Assembly: GCA_009927245.1 (NCBI GenBank)
Contig: RFNI01000188.1
Coordinates: forward strand, 1-7,803
Origin: Actinomycetota bacterium
Lineage (GTDB): Bacteria > Actinomycetota > Actinomycetes > Actinomycetales > Microbacteriaceae
Length of the DNA: 7,803 nt
Direction of reading: 5' to 3'
In this document: positions 1 through 7,546 of the stretch, piece after piece
How the letters are laid out: every line of letters starts with the position of its first letter
Numbering within the stretch: position 1 is the first letter of the stretch
Translations under genes and position numbers: made by a program
The notes under the pieces: model-generated
Seen by the model: the letters and a program-made list of their open reading frames with translations, nothing else
Told to the model about the DNA's origin: nothing
Database searches by the model: none

Positions 1-1999
1 GGCCGAGGCTGCAATGCTTGGCCAGCCTGTCTCAATGCTTATTCCTAAGGTTGTTGGATTCAAGCTAACTGGATCTATTCCAGTAGGTGCAACTGCAACT
101 GACGTGGTTCTAACTATTACTGAGAAGCTACGTAAGCACGGAGTTGTTGGAAAGTTCGTCGAGTTCTATGGAGCTGGAGTTGCATCTGTTCCACTAGCTA
201 ACCGTGCAACCATCGGAAACATGAGCCCTGAGTTCGGTTCAACTGTTGCTATCTTCCCAATCGACCAGGTCACAATCGATTACCTTCGTGGCACTGGACG
301 CTCAGAAGAGTCAATCGCTCTCGTTGAAAAGTACAGCAAGCTTCAGGGTCTTTGGCATGACGAAAACAACGAAGCTAAATACAGCGAGTACCTAGAACTA
401 GATCTAGGCACTGTTGTTCCATCAATCGCGGGCCCTAAGCGTCCTCAAGATCGCATTGAATTGCACAAGGCAAAAGAGCACTACAATTCAGACATCGCAA
501 CATACAGTTCTGAGAAGTCAAAGCCCGCTGCAGTTGCTGGCGCTGACTATTCAATCGATAACGGTGTTGTCGCTATTGCTTCAATCACTTCTTGCACAAA
601 CACTTCAAACCCTTCAGTAATGATGGCTGCAGGTCTGTTGGCTCGTAAGGCTGTTGCTAAGGGTCTAAAGAGCAAGCCTTGGGTCAAGACATCTCTTGCA
701 CCTGGTTCAAAGGTTGTCACCGAATACTTCGACAAGGCTGGACTAACTGCAGATCTCAACGGACTTGGTTTCGATCTAGTTGGCTACGGCTGCACAACCT
801 GTATCGGTAACTCAGGTCCCCTGGATCCAGATATCTCAGCTGCCATCAACGAAAACGATTTGGCTGTTACGGCTGTTCTCTCAGGTAACAGAAACTTTGA
901 AGGACGTATCAACCCTGATGTGAAGATGAACTACCTAGCTTCACCACCACTCGTAGTTGCATATGCCCTTGCTGGAACTATGGACTTCGATTTTGAAACT
1001 GAAGCTCTAGGAACTGACTCTTCAGGCAATGAAGTTTTCTTGAGTGACATCTGGCCAACTCCAGAAGAAGTTCAGAAGACTATCGATGAAACTATCCACT
1101 CAGATATGTTCACTAGACAGTACGCCGGGGTTTTCGATGGTGACTCTCGTTGGAAGTCACTGCCAACACCAACTGGAGATACTTTCAGCTGGGATCCAAA
1201 GAGCACCTATGTCAGAAAGCCGCCATACTTCGATGGCATGACTATGGAGACCAAGCCGGTCGTTGACGTTGCTGGCGCGAGAGTTCTTGCAACACTGGGT
1301 GACTCAGTAACAACTGACCACATCTCTCCAGCAGGTTCTATCAAAGCTGATTCACCTGCAGGTAAGTATTTGACCGAACACGGTGTTTCAAGAGTCGACT
1401 TCAATTCATACGGTTCTCGTCGTGGAAATCACGAAGTCATGATTCGTGGAACCTTCGCAAACATCAGACTGCGTAACCAACTACTTGAGAACATCGAAGG
1501 TGGTTACACCAGAGATTTCACTCAAGAGTCAGGTCCGCAGGCATTCATTTACGATGCTTCAAGTAACTATCAAGAACAGAGTATTCCGCTAGTGATTCTT
1601 GCTGGTAAGGAATACGGCTCAGGGTCTTCTCGAGACTGGGCCGCTAAGGGAACAGCACTTCTTGGAGTTAAAGCTGTTATTGCTGAGAGCTTCGAGAGAA
1701 TTCACCGCAGCAACCTTATTGGAATGGGTGTTTTGCCTCTTCAGTTCCCAGCAGGTGAGACTGCAACTTCTCTTGGTCTAGATGGAACAGAAGAGTTCCA
1801 CATCGAAGGTGTAACTGAACTAAATAATGGACACACTCCAAAGACATTGAAGGTAACTGCAGTTCCAACAGCACACTCTGCTGCTGGAAAAGCTTCAGTA
1901 ACGTTCGAAGCTGTCTTGAGAATTGACACACCAGGAGAAGCTGATTACTTCCGCCACGGTGGAATCCTCCAGTATGTTCTAAGAAGTTTGGTTGGCTAA
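1..1999 (+). CDS. acnA: Aconitate hydratase (aconitase A), 5'-truncated
   Basis: This gene encodes the cytosolic [4Fe-4S] enzyme that interconverts citrate and isocitrate through cis-aconitate in the TCA cycle. The reading frame is open from base 2 with no start codon, so the N-terminus lies outside the window; about 665 residues are visible, against roughly 890-940 for the family. The three cluster-binding cysteines are present: one in [10 protein letters not shown] (codon 593-595) and two in [10 protein letters not shown] (codons 791-793 and 800-802). The substrate-binding arginine region SGNRNFEGR follows at about 886-912. The C-terminal swivel domain carries the [12 protein letters not shown] motif (about 1616-1651) and the [16 protein letters not shown] signature. 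All expected active-site segments in the visible part are intact. It ends TAA, 7 bases before dxs on the same strand, so the two are probably co-transcribed. The family assignment is certain; its regulation cannot be seen because the promoter is outside. Confidence 0.97.
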   Translation, partial: AEAAMLGQPVSMLIPKVVGFKLTGSIPVGATATDVVLTITEKLRKHGVVGKFVEFYGAGVASVPLANRATIGNMSPEFGSTVAIFPIDQVTIDYLRGTGRSEESIALVEKYSKLQGLWHDENNEAKYSEYLELDLGTVVPSIAGPKRPQDRIELHKAKEHYNSDIATYSSEKSKPAAVAGADYSIDNGVVAIASITSCTNTSNPSVMMAAGLLARKAVAKGLKSKPWVKTSLAPGSKVVTEYFDKAGLTADLNGLGFDLVGYGCTTCIGNSGPLDPDISAAINENDLAVTAVLSGNRNFEGRINPDVKMNYLASPPLVVAYALAGTMDFDFETEALGTDSSGNEVFLSDIWPTPEEVQKTIDETIHSDMFTRQYAGVFDGDSRWKSLPTPTGDTFSWDPKSTYVRKPPYFDGMTMETKPVVDVAGARVLATLGDSVTTDHISPAGSIKADSPAGKYLTEHGVSRVDFNSYGSRRGNHEVMIRGTFANIRLRNQLLENIEGGYTRDFTQESGPQAFIYDASSNYQEQSIPLVILAGKEYGSGSSRDWAAKGTALLGVKAVIAESFERIHRSNLIGMGVLPLQFPAGETATSLGLDGTEEFHIEGVTELNNGHTPKTLKVTAVPTAHSAAGKASVTFEAVLRIDTPGEADYFRHGGILQYVLRSLVG

Positions 2000-2006
2000 C
2001 TACTAA

Positions 2007-3941
2007 ATGTCTATCCTCAACGGAATCACCAAACCGAGTGACCTCAAGAACCTAACTGATTCTGAGATGTCTTCACTCGCTCAAGAGATCCGTGAGTATT
2101 TAGTAAAGACAATCACGTCAACTGGTGGACACCTTGGTCCTAACCTTGGCGTTGTTGAACTTACCCTTGCAATCCACAGAGTGTTTGATTCACCTAATGA
2201 CCGAATCATCTTTGACACTGGTCACCAGAGTTATGTACACAAGCTTGTTACAGGTAGAACCGATCTATCAAACATTCGTACAAAAGGTGGCATAGCTGGT
2301 TACCCACAGCGTTCTGAATCAGAGCATGACGTGGTCGAGTCCTCTCACGCCTCGTCTTCACTTTCTTGGGCTGATGGAATCTCTCGCGCATACAAGCTAA
2401 CTGGACAAGGTGACCGAGCGGTGGTTGCTGTTATCGGTGACGGAGCGCTAACCGGTGGTATGGCTTGGGAAGCATTGAACAACATCACTGACGATAACGA
2501 CCGCAAGCTCATCATCGTAGTAAACGACAACGGACGTTCTTATGCACCCACAATCGGTGGTCTTGCTAGATACCTGAATGAAGTTCGAACTGAACCGATG
2601 TATCGAAAGATGTATCGAAGCTCAAGGAAGTTCTTCTCAAGATTTGGTGTGCCCGGCAGATTGCTATTTTCAACTGTTCGTGGAGCAGGTAAAGGCCTAC
2701 TTGGAACATTCGCTCCAAAGAGCATGTTTCCAAACCTAGACATCAAGTACATCGGTCCAATCGACGGCCATGATGTCGAAGCTATGGAACAGGCTCTAAG
2801 ACAGGCCGAGAAGTTTGGGGCACCTGTGATTGTGCATGCAATCACGCAGAAGGGTAGAGGATTCACCCTTGCTGAGGAAGACACAGAAGATCAGTTCCAC
2901 GCCGTCGGGCAGATTGACCCACTGACTGGTAAATCTCTTGAAACAAAGAGCGGTCCTTCCTGGACTTCCGTTTTCTCTGACGAGATTGTTTCCCTAGCCG
3001 ATAAGAACGAAAGTATTGTTGGTATCACTGGTGCAATGTTGATACCAGTGGGCTTGAAGAAGTTTGCAGACAAGTACCCGTCCAGAGTTTTCGATGTTGG
3101 AATTGCAGAACAGCACGCTGTGACTTCTTCTGCAGGTCTAGCATTCGGCGGTCTCCACCCAGTTGTTGCTATCTATGCAACTTTCATGAACAGGGCCTTT
3201 GACCAAGTGCTAATGGACGTAGCTCTTCACAATGCAGGAGTTACTTTTGTATTGGACCGCGCTGGTGTCACAGGTCCGGATGGAGCTAGCCACCACGGCA
3301 TGTGGGATCTAGCCCTGCTACAGATTGTGCCTGGTATCGAGATAGCTGCTCCGCGAGATGCAACCACGCTAAGAGAAGAACTTGGGGAAGCGATCGCTAT
3401 AAATGACCGTCCAACGGTTTTGCGTTTCCCAAAGGGTTCTGCTCCGGACGAGATTTCTTCTCTGCGCAGACTAAAGGATGGAGTCGACGTTCTGTCAGAA
3501 GCTCCAAGCAAGGATGTTTTGATAGTTTCTGTTGGAGCGATGGCACCTGTTGCGCTAAGAGTTGCCGAGCTTCTTGCAGCACAGGGTATCGGAGCTACTG
3601 TTATTGATCCCCGTTGGGTTGTTCCAGTTCGAGAGAGTGTTTTAGATCTAGCCGCGAAGCACAGACTTGTAGTAACACTTGAAGATGGTGTTCGTGTTGG
3701 CGGTATCGGAACTCGCATTAGACAGGACCTACGAGCGGCTCAGATTGATACCGCACTCAACGAACTTGGGCTACCAGATGAGTTCCTTGAGCACGCCTCA
3801 AGGGCGGAGATTATGGATCGAGTTGGGCTAACCGCCCAGAGCATTGCTCAAGAGATTGTCGCGCAGGTAGTCGGTGCGAGAGTCCCGCATGCGAAACCAA
3901 TCGAAGAGATTACTCCGAAGAAGTCTCAGCAACAGTTGTAA
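2007..3941 (+). CDS. dxs: 1-deoxy-D-xylulose-5-phosphate synthase
   Basis: Dxs condenses pyruvate and glyceraldehyde 3-phosphate to 1-deoxy-D-xylulose 5-phosphate, with thiamine diphosphate and Mg2+, as the first step of the MEP isoprenoid pathway. The product is 644 residues, normal or slightly long for the family. Visible features in order are GGHLGPNLG (40-48), DTGHQSYVHKL (70-80), the thiamine diphosphate/Mg motif GDGALTGGMAWEALNN (144-159) with VVNDNGRSYAP (171-181), the transketolase pyrimidine domain with catalytic Glu368 in DVGIAEQHA, DRAGVTGPDGASHHG (417-431), and a C-terminal transketolase domain (about 490-615). The ATG start is 7 bases after the aconitase stop and gives the usual MSILxxI-type actinobacterial N-terminus. 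I see no strong Shine-Dalgarno, so coupling to aconitase translation is plausible. The last residues (about KPIEEITPKKSQQQL) look like a tail beyond the conserved fold and overlap the 3' end of the facing gene by 32 bases. Confidence 0.98.
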   Translation: MSILNGITKPSDLKNLTDSEMSSLAQEIREYLVKTITSTGGHLGPNLGVVELTLAIHRVFDSPNDRIIFDTGHQSYVHKLVTGRTDLSNIRTKGGIAGYPQRSESEHDVVESSHASSSLSWADGISRAYKLTGQGDRAVVAVIGDGALTGGMAWEALNNITDDNDRKLIIVVNDNGRSYAPTIGGLARYLNEVRTEPMYRKMYRSSRKFFSRFGVPGRLLFSTVRGAGKGLLGTFAPKSMFPNLDIKYIGPIDGHDVEAMEQALRQAEKFGAPVIVHAITQKGRGFTLAEEDTEDQFHAVGQIDPLTGKSLETKSGPSWTSVFSDEIVSLADKNESIVGITGAMLIPVGLKKFADKYPSRVFDVGIAEQHAVTSSAGLAFGGLHPVVAIYATFMNRAFDQVLMDVALHNAGVTFVLDRAGVTGPDGASHHGMWDLALLQIVPGIEIAAPRDATTLREELGEAIAINDRPTVLRFPKGSAPDEISSLRRLKDGVDVLSEAPSKDVLIVSVGAMAPVALRVAELLAAQGIGATVIDPRWVVPVRESVLDLAAKHRLVVTLEDGVRVGGIGTRIRQDLRAAQIDTALNELGLPDEFLEHASRAEIMDRVGLTAQSIAQEIVAQVVGARVPHAKPIEEITPKKSQQQL

Positions 3942-5163
3942 TAGCCAGAGCTTCAACAAATCGTTTAGCAATTGCTTCAATCTGCCAAGTGCGCGCCTGC
4001 TTGGCTCTTAGAAAATCACTTACTGAACTAACGGTTAGTTCTGTTGGTGGTTCAAAGCAAATGGCTCGCATAGTATCCGGGCTGAGAATGTTCTCTGGTG
4101 GCATGTTCATGTTGGTGGATAGCTCGGATATCACAGCTTTCGCTGCAACCAATCTTGCGTTTGCCTCTGGAAACTTCTGAGGCCAATTCCTATGGTTAGG
4201 AATCCCCGTGGATTTGATTCTTAGTTCAACTAGATCTTTGGTGCTTGTCCCCCTGGTGTATGCATCCCACCAGGTGTCTAGAAAGGTTCTACTGGCTTTT
4301 CCGGTGAATGACCTAAGTGAAGATAGTTCTGACTTGCTCTTTGGTAGTGCTTTCACCGCCGCAACAATCGCTGCATCCGGAATAAGTCTTCCAGGTGCGT
4401 AATCTCGGTCCATGGCAAGTTGCTCTCGGGCTTCCCACATGTGTTTCGCAATCGTAAGAGAGCGAGCATCCTTAATCTCGTGAAGCCCAGTTATGGATCT
4501 CCAACGGTCCAACTTCGGAGCTTTGTTCTGGGGAATGGTTAGAAACTCGAATTCTTCGGTTGCAATGTCGTACTTGTTATTAGACACAAGATCAGCTTCA
4601 ACATAATTCCAGAGCTCATGTAATACGTCAACATCCAGAGCGGCATATTCCAACCATTCTTTTCTGAGTGGGCGCTCACTCCAATCAACCGCGGAATGCT
4701 CTTTGGCTAGCTTCAGTGCAAGGTAGTGTTCGGTGATTGTGCCTAGGGAGACTCTTGGCAGCCCTAGAATTCTTGAACCTAACTCGGTATCCAGAATCTT
4801 GGATGGCTTTATACCTAGTTCGGCTAGACATGGAATGTCTTGGCTTGCGGCGTGAATGATCCAAGGTCGAGCCGAAAGTATCTCAATCAATTTAGCCCAA
4901 AGTGCGTTTTCGTATTGGGCAACTGGGTCGATTAGATATATTGCTTTTCCAGCTACCCCTACTTGTATTAGGTATGCACGTTGTCCGTACCTAAACCCAC
5001 TTGCTCTTTCAGCATCCAAAGCCAAGGGTTCTGTTGAACTCTGGATAACCGTCAGGGCTTCGGAAAGACCGTCGTCGTTTTCAACAAGGTGATAGGGGAG
5101 ACGAGAGGCAGTTAGAGGTGTGACCTGAACTTCTGCAACTACTTCAGTAGTTTCATCTGTCAA
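3910..5163 (-). CDS. rnd: RNase D family 3'-5' exonuclease with HRDC domain
   Basis: This is a predicted cytosolic DEDD-type 3'-5' exoribonuclease that would trim 3' ends of structured RNAs such as tRNA precursors. The 417-residue product has the DnaQ-like exonuclease fold at about 25-195. Motif I is LDAERASG (Asp50, Glu52), motif II HAASQD (Asp109), and motif III YAALD (Tyr173, Asp177), which makes it the DEDDy subclass. An HRDC-like segment follows at about 218-285 (LDRWRSITGL to LPKSKSEL), then an actinobacterial-type C-terminal extension. The start is TTG at 5163-5161; no ATG or GTG occurs before the nuclease domain. The stop TGA of the upstream DUF3000 gene shares TTGA with this start, so re-initiation coupling is likely. 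No convincing Shine-Dalgarno precedes it. The same DUF3000/RNase D pair facing dxs is known from Mycobacterium (Rv2680-Rv2681-dxs1). The family is certain; the substrate in this organism is inferred. Confidence 0.93.
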   Translation of the reverse strand: MTDETTEVVAEVQVTPLTASRLPYHLVENDDGLSEALTVIQSSTEPLALDAERASGFRYGQRAYLIQVGVAGKAIYLIDPVAQYENALWAKLIEILSARPWIIHAASQDIPCLAELGIKPSKILDTELGSRILGLPRVSLGTITEHYLALKLAKEHSAVDWSERPLRKEWLEYAALDVDVLHELWNYVEADLVSNNKYDIATEEFEFLTIPQNKAPKLDRWRSITGLHEIKDARSLTIAKHMWEAREQLAMDRDYAPGRLIPDAAIVAAVKALPKSKSELSSLRSFTGKASRTFLDTWWDAYTRGTSTKDLVELRIKSTGIPNHRNWPQKFPEANARLVAAKAVISELSTNMNMPPENILSPDTMRAICFEPPTELTVSSVSDFLRAKQARTWQIEAIAKRFVEALAITTVAETSSE

Positions 5164-5741
5164 CTTGCAGTCTCAATCCTGACTACGTCTTGACCACCTA
5201 CGTGAAAACCTGCCATTTCAGCGATTAAATTCTGCCAAGCCGCAAAGTGTGGAGCTAAATCATCATCGACTGGAGACCACGAAGCTCTTAGCTCAACTTC
5301 GCTGTGCACTAGTTCTCCTTCTAGAGAACCAACGCCAGTTGAGATCATCTTGGTGATTGTTCCAGCACCGTTGATGTATCTGGCGCCATGGGTCTTTAGT
5401 GCAAGCTCAAGGGTTCCCCACCAGTATTGGGCGTAGTCGCCTTGGTCGGCAACATCTGTTTCAAGAGGTGATTTGCCGTAGGCGATTACTCTCATGTTTG
5501 AGCCCCAGGTTTCAAACTCTTCTGGATCATGGAGAAACACAATGCGTCCGGCGGCTCTGTTGTTTGGGGTTTCAGCTGGATTTGGCTTATGAGTTGAAAA
5601 GGCTAATGCATTTGGGGCAATCTTCTCCGGTGCGGGTATTTGATGGGTTTCCAATTCAGGTCTCAAAAGGTCAGCGTTGATTCCCATAGTCGCTGCAGCA
5701 AACTGTGCTGGGACCTCGGTAGTGAATTCAAATAGAGCCAT
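5160..5741 (-). CDS. DUF3000 family protein, function unknown
   Basis: This 193-residue soluble protein belongs, by recalled motif pattern, to DUF3000, a family found in Actinobacteria with no established activity. Recognisable blocks are GRIVFLHDPE (65-74), an acidic stretch around 94-102, YWWGTLELAL (106-115), GAGTITKMIS (125-134), LRASWSP (151-157) and a C-terminal AAWQNLIAEMAGF helix (167-179). There are no transmembrane segments, signal peptide or obvious catalytic signature, and no cysteine. The ATG at 5741-5739 is the natural start and begins MALFEFTTEVPAQF. The stop overlaps the TTG start of the RNase D gene by four bases, forming a tight two-gene unit, and the order is conserved in mycobacteria. 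A role connected to RNase D or RNA metabolism is only guilt by association. It is transcribed divergently from the hydrolase gene. Confidence 0.9.
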   Translation of the reverse strand: MALFEFTTEVPAQFAAATMGINADLLRPELETHQIPAPEKIAPNALAFSTHKPNPAETPNNRAAGRIVFLHDPEEFETWGSNMRVIAYGKSPLETDVADQGDYAQYWWGTLELALKTHGARYINGAGTITKMISTGVGSLEGELVHSEVELRASWSPVDDDLAPHFAAWQNLIAEMAGFHVGGQDVVRIETAS

Positions 5742-5773
5742 CTGTTCTAGGCTAAATGCGAAGAGGGTCCAGA

Positions 5774-5802
5774 GAGCCCTGCCACGCCGCTACAGGAGGC
5801 TC
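5774..5802 (+). other. Possible hairpin covering the AGGAGG
   Basis: GAGCCCTG (5774-5781) can pair with CAG-GA-GGCTC (5793-5802): five base pairs, a two-base GA bulge and three more pairs, closing an 11-base loop. The 3' arm contains the Shine-Dalgarno, so in mRNA it could mask the ribosome site. The stem is short and bulged, and function is inference only. Confidence 0.3.
5794..5799 (+). promoter_or_regulatory. Consensus ribosome binding site AGGAGG
   Basis: AGGAGG, a full match to the anti-Shine-Dalgarno, lies 4 bases before a GTG at 5804-5806. It is the best ribosome binding site I noticed in the window. It points to translation starting at 5804 in a frame different from the hydrolase body, whose in-frame GTG at 5848 has no Shine-Dalgarno. 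That mismatch is the main argument for a frameshift in this gene. Confidence 0.6.
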
Positions 5803-5803
5803 A

Positions 5804-5872
5804 GTGAAACGGTTCATCGCTAGATACATAGCAATGTTTCGCCTGCTGTGGCTCACTCCAAAGGTAAAGGGG
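5804..5872 (+). other. Likely N-terminal segment of the hydrolase, out of frame
   Basis: From the GTG at 5804, behind the AGGAGG, this frame reads MKRFIARYIAMFRLLWLTPK and then VKG: a basic, hydrophobic start ending in a Thr-Pro. Actinobacterial hydrolases of this type usually begin with a basic residue cluster and a hydrophobic anchor ending near a VTP-like motif, before the domain that the 5848 frame encodes. Unshifted, this frame runs on to a stop at 6044-6046, making an 80-residue product with no recognisable domain after residue 23. A -1 shift at A_AAG_GGG (5866-5872) would join residue Gly23 to Glu9 of the 5848 reading, giving a 357-residue protein. The hydrophobic part is short and contains arginines, so it is a weak membrane anchor. 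The reading as a lost N-terminus is inference, moderately supported. Confidence 0.5.
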
Positions 5873-6876
5873 AGTTTTCAATCCTCAAATCAGAGCAAAG
5901 AGACAACACAACTTTTGTACTCCTACCTGATAACGCTGACACACAGGGTCCAGGGATTCAGTCATTGTTCTGGAACTCTCGTAAGGGTCACTGCGTTGTT
6001 GAGTTGTCGGAGGTTAGGCCTGAAGGTCGCTGGTTCAAAGTTCTAAAAACATTCGGCAAGGACCCAATTCCAACAAAAGGGGCTTGGCTATCTGGATGGT
6101 TAGGTGAAACTCCAGAGCATTTTGGGATCAATAACTACGACCGAATTCGGATGTTTGATGGAACGAAAGCTCTTTTGACAAAAGGTGATAGCCACAGGTG
6201 GGTTATCCACGTACACGGTCGCAAAACGCTTATAGGCGAAACACTGAGAAACTTCCCTCTGTTCGACTCCTTAGGCTTTTCACAAATGGCTATTTCGCAC
6301 AAGACAGATCCGTTGCCAGCGGGGTTAGGTAAACACAAATCAACTTTAGGTATTACTGAGTGGGAGTTAGTCGACCAGGCTGTTTCCTACGCAAAAGCTA
6401 ATGGCGCTAGAGAGGTCATATTGTTCGGTTGGTCTCTTGGTGGAATGATTTGCGGCCAGTACTTGAAAAGAGCAAGCGACATTTCAGTAGTCAAAGCAAC
6501 GATCTTTGATTCTCCAATGTTTGATGTTCGAAATACTTTGAGGCTTCAAGCTGGTTTAGCGGGTTACTCCGATCAGTTCGCCGATGAAGTAATCGAGTTG
6601 ATTGGCAAATCTTTCTTACTACGGTTGCTGGGTTACCCAGTCATGAAGATTGATTCGTTCAGCCTTGCCAAGAACTCTATAGAGACCGACATTCCTATGC
6701 TTGTGTTGTATTCCCTCAACGATGGATACATCCAAATCAAGGACGCATTGAAGTTTGCAGAGATTAACCAAAACGTTATGCTTCAAGAGTTTGAGGGGGC
6801 AAGGCACTGCCGGCTGCGAAACTCAAATATAGAACTTTATGAAAGTTCGATTAAGAACTTTGTTGGAATACTCTAA
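5848..6876 (+). CDS. Alpha/beta hydrolase, probable frameshift at 5' end
   Basis: This encodes a serine hydrolase of the alpha/beta-hydrolase superfamily, 342 residues from the first in-frame start, a GTG at 5848. The oxyanion-hole strand VIHVHGR is at 119-125, and the nucleophile elbow GWSLGG at 194-199 contains Ser196. The acid is probably Asp292 in YSLNDGY, and the base His320 in GARHCRLRN. Residues about 9-110 form the extra N-terminal domain seen in actinobacterial hydrolases of this type; the substrate is unknown (ester, peptide or lipid all possible). The GTG at 5848 has no Shine-Dalgarno and is preceded in frame by a stop at 5821. A good ribosome site and a more family-like N-terminus lie in another frame from 5804, so the true product may be about 357 residues. 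The gene ends TAA and overlaps the facing gene by 26 bases. It is not obviously linked in function to its neighbours. Confidence 0.85.
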   Translation: MAHSKGKGEFSILKSEQRDNTTFVLLPDNADTQGPGIQSLFWNSRKGHCVVELSEVRPEGRWFKVLKTFGKDPIPTKGAWLSGWLGETPEHFGINNYDRIRMFDGTKALLTKGDSHRWVIHVHGRKTLIGETLRNFPLFDSLGFSQMAISHKTDPLPAGLGKHKSTLGITEWELVDQAVSYAKANGAREVILFGWSLGGMICGQYLKRASDISVVKATIFDSPMFDVRNTLRLQAGLAGYSDQFADEVIELIGKSFLLRLLGYPVMKIDSFSLAKNSIETDIPMLVLYSLNDGYIQIKDALKFAEINQNVMLQEFEGARHCRLRNSNIELYESSIKNFVGIL

Positions 6877-7546
6877 ACCTAAAGAGCCATGTGTTGCCAG
6901 AATTTAGCAGCTGAAGCTGTTCGGCTACAAGGCCAGCAGATTTTAGAAACCCTTCAGAAGCCTCCACAGCCAATTCTCTAGAATCGGCATTGGTAACCGT
7001 TAGACAAAGTTCGTTCACCAGGTTTGGGGACGCTAACTCTCTAAGACTGTCAATGCCGATTTCGAGTAATGGGTTCTTTGAATTCAGTTTTGCCTGGACT
7101 TCAAGAACTATTTCAGCTATAGAAGCACTCGATGTCTCCAGCCATTTCGCGTTACTGTTTCGAAAGGGTTGTTTTGGAGCAACTTCCGAACATACGTAAA
7201 CAGGATGAGAGCTCTGCTCCTCTATCGCGGGAATGTTCAAGCTATCTGGCTGGGAAGTAATGATGGCCATTGGCGCGATCTTGGAAGATCTCAATCGTTC
7301 TGCCCGAGCTGTTTTACCTGTTGTGATAATCAGATCGGAGCTTGAGCGGATGACTCTTAGAAAGTAGCGATCTAGCTCATTGGAATCTGCATCGCTGTTT
7401 TCTGCTGAAGTGCCTGCTGCGTTTATGACGTAGTTGAACCTGATACCGAGGATTCTTGGATACCAATGACTTGCAACCTGGAGAGAACTGGTTTTCGGGT
7501 CTATCTGTACTTCAGCACTACCTGGGAATAGTTCTTTGACGATCAA
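6851..7546 (-). CDS. RibD C-terminal/dihydrofolate-reductase-fold protein
   Basis: This 231-residue protein resembles the RibD_C reductase family, whose members bind NADPH and reduce pteridine- or pyrimidine-type substrates, as in riboflavin synthesis. It shows the first strand RFNYVINAAGTSA (36-48, where the family has an S-x-DG-like motif), the helix-strand SDLIITTGKTARAERLRSS (70-88, family pattern aDaIlvG-x-T-x-RAE), and LLEIGIDSLRELASP (160-174) followed by NLVNELCLTV (175-184), matching the family's E-G-G ... LVDEL-L-T block. The glycine pair of the NADPH loop is reduced to one (EIG), and the Asp-Gly of the first motif is missing, so activity is uncertain. There is no deaminase domain, so it is not a full RibD. 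The start is TTG at 7546-7544, the only possible one before the fold because an in-frame TGA lies 11 codons upstream. It overlaps the sufE-like gene by 29 bases on the same strand, suggesting one transcript. Family confidence is moderate; specific function is unknown. Confidence 0.68.
   Translation of the reverse strand: MIVKELFPGSAEVQIDPKTSSLQVASHWYPRILGIRFNYVINAAGTSAENSDADSNELDRYFLRVIRSSSDLIITTGKTARAERLRSSKIAPMAIITSQPDSLNIPAIEEQSSHPVYVCSEVAPKQPFRNSNAKWLETSSASIAEIVLEVQAKLNSKNPLLEIGIDSLRELASPNLVNELCLTVTNADSRELAVEASEGFLKSAGLVAEQLQLLNSGNTWLFRFRVFQQSS

Larger units (their letters stand above)
5742..5803. promoter_or_regulatory. Divergent spacer between DUF3000 and hydrolase genes
   Basis: This 62-base spacer, bounded on the right by the GTG at 5804, must hold or adjoin the promoter of the minus-strand DUF3000/RNase D pair and probably that of the hydrolase. 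On the plus strand TTCAAA, 17 bases, then GGCTAA (about 5727-5755) is a weak sigma-70-like arrangement that starts inside DUF3000. On the minus strand I see no convincing -35/-10 pair. Only the Shine-Dalgarno and a hairpin, listed separately, are well supported. The promoter role is inferred from gene orientation. Confidence 0.4.

Noticed and set aside
2540..2884. 114-codon minus-strand open frame opposite dxs
   Set aside because: It is a shadow of a strongly conserved coding region, with no domain pattern.
3227..3718. 163-codon open frame on the minus strand opposite dxs
   Set aside because: It lies wholly inside an intact dxs with all motifs, its product is Ser/Thr/Arg-rich with no recognisable motif, and it has no neighbours or start signal to support it.
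5399..5680. 93-codon plus-strand open frame opposite DUF3000
   Set aside because: It is antisense to a recognised family and shows no motif or ribosome site.
5756..6046. Independent 96-residue small protein
   Set aside because: Only the part from 5804 to about 5872 looks meaningful; the rest is the hydrolase sequence read out of frame. The ATG at 5756 has no ribosome binding site, while the AGGAGG fits GTG 5804.
5848..6876. Hydrolase as a dead pseudogene
   Set aside because: The body is a long intact frame with complete oxyanion, Ser, Asp and His motifs. Only the first 20 or so residues are in question.
6906..6921. Hairpin AGCAGC-TGAA-GCTGTT as a terminator for the hydrolase
   Set aside because: The stem is only six pairs with one G-U, no T-run follows, and it sits inside the coding part of the facing gene.
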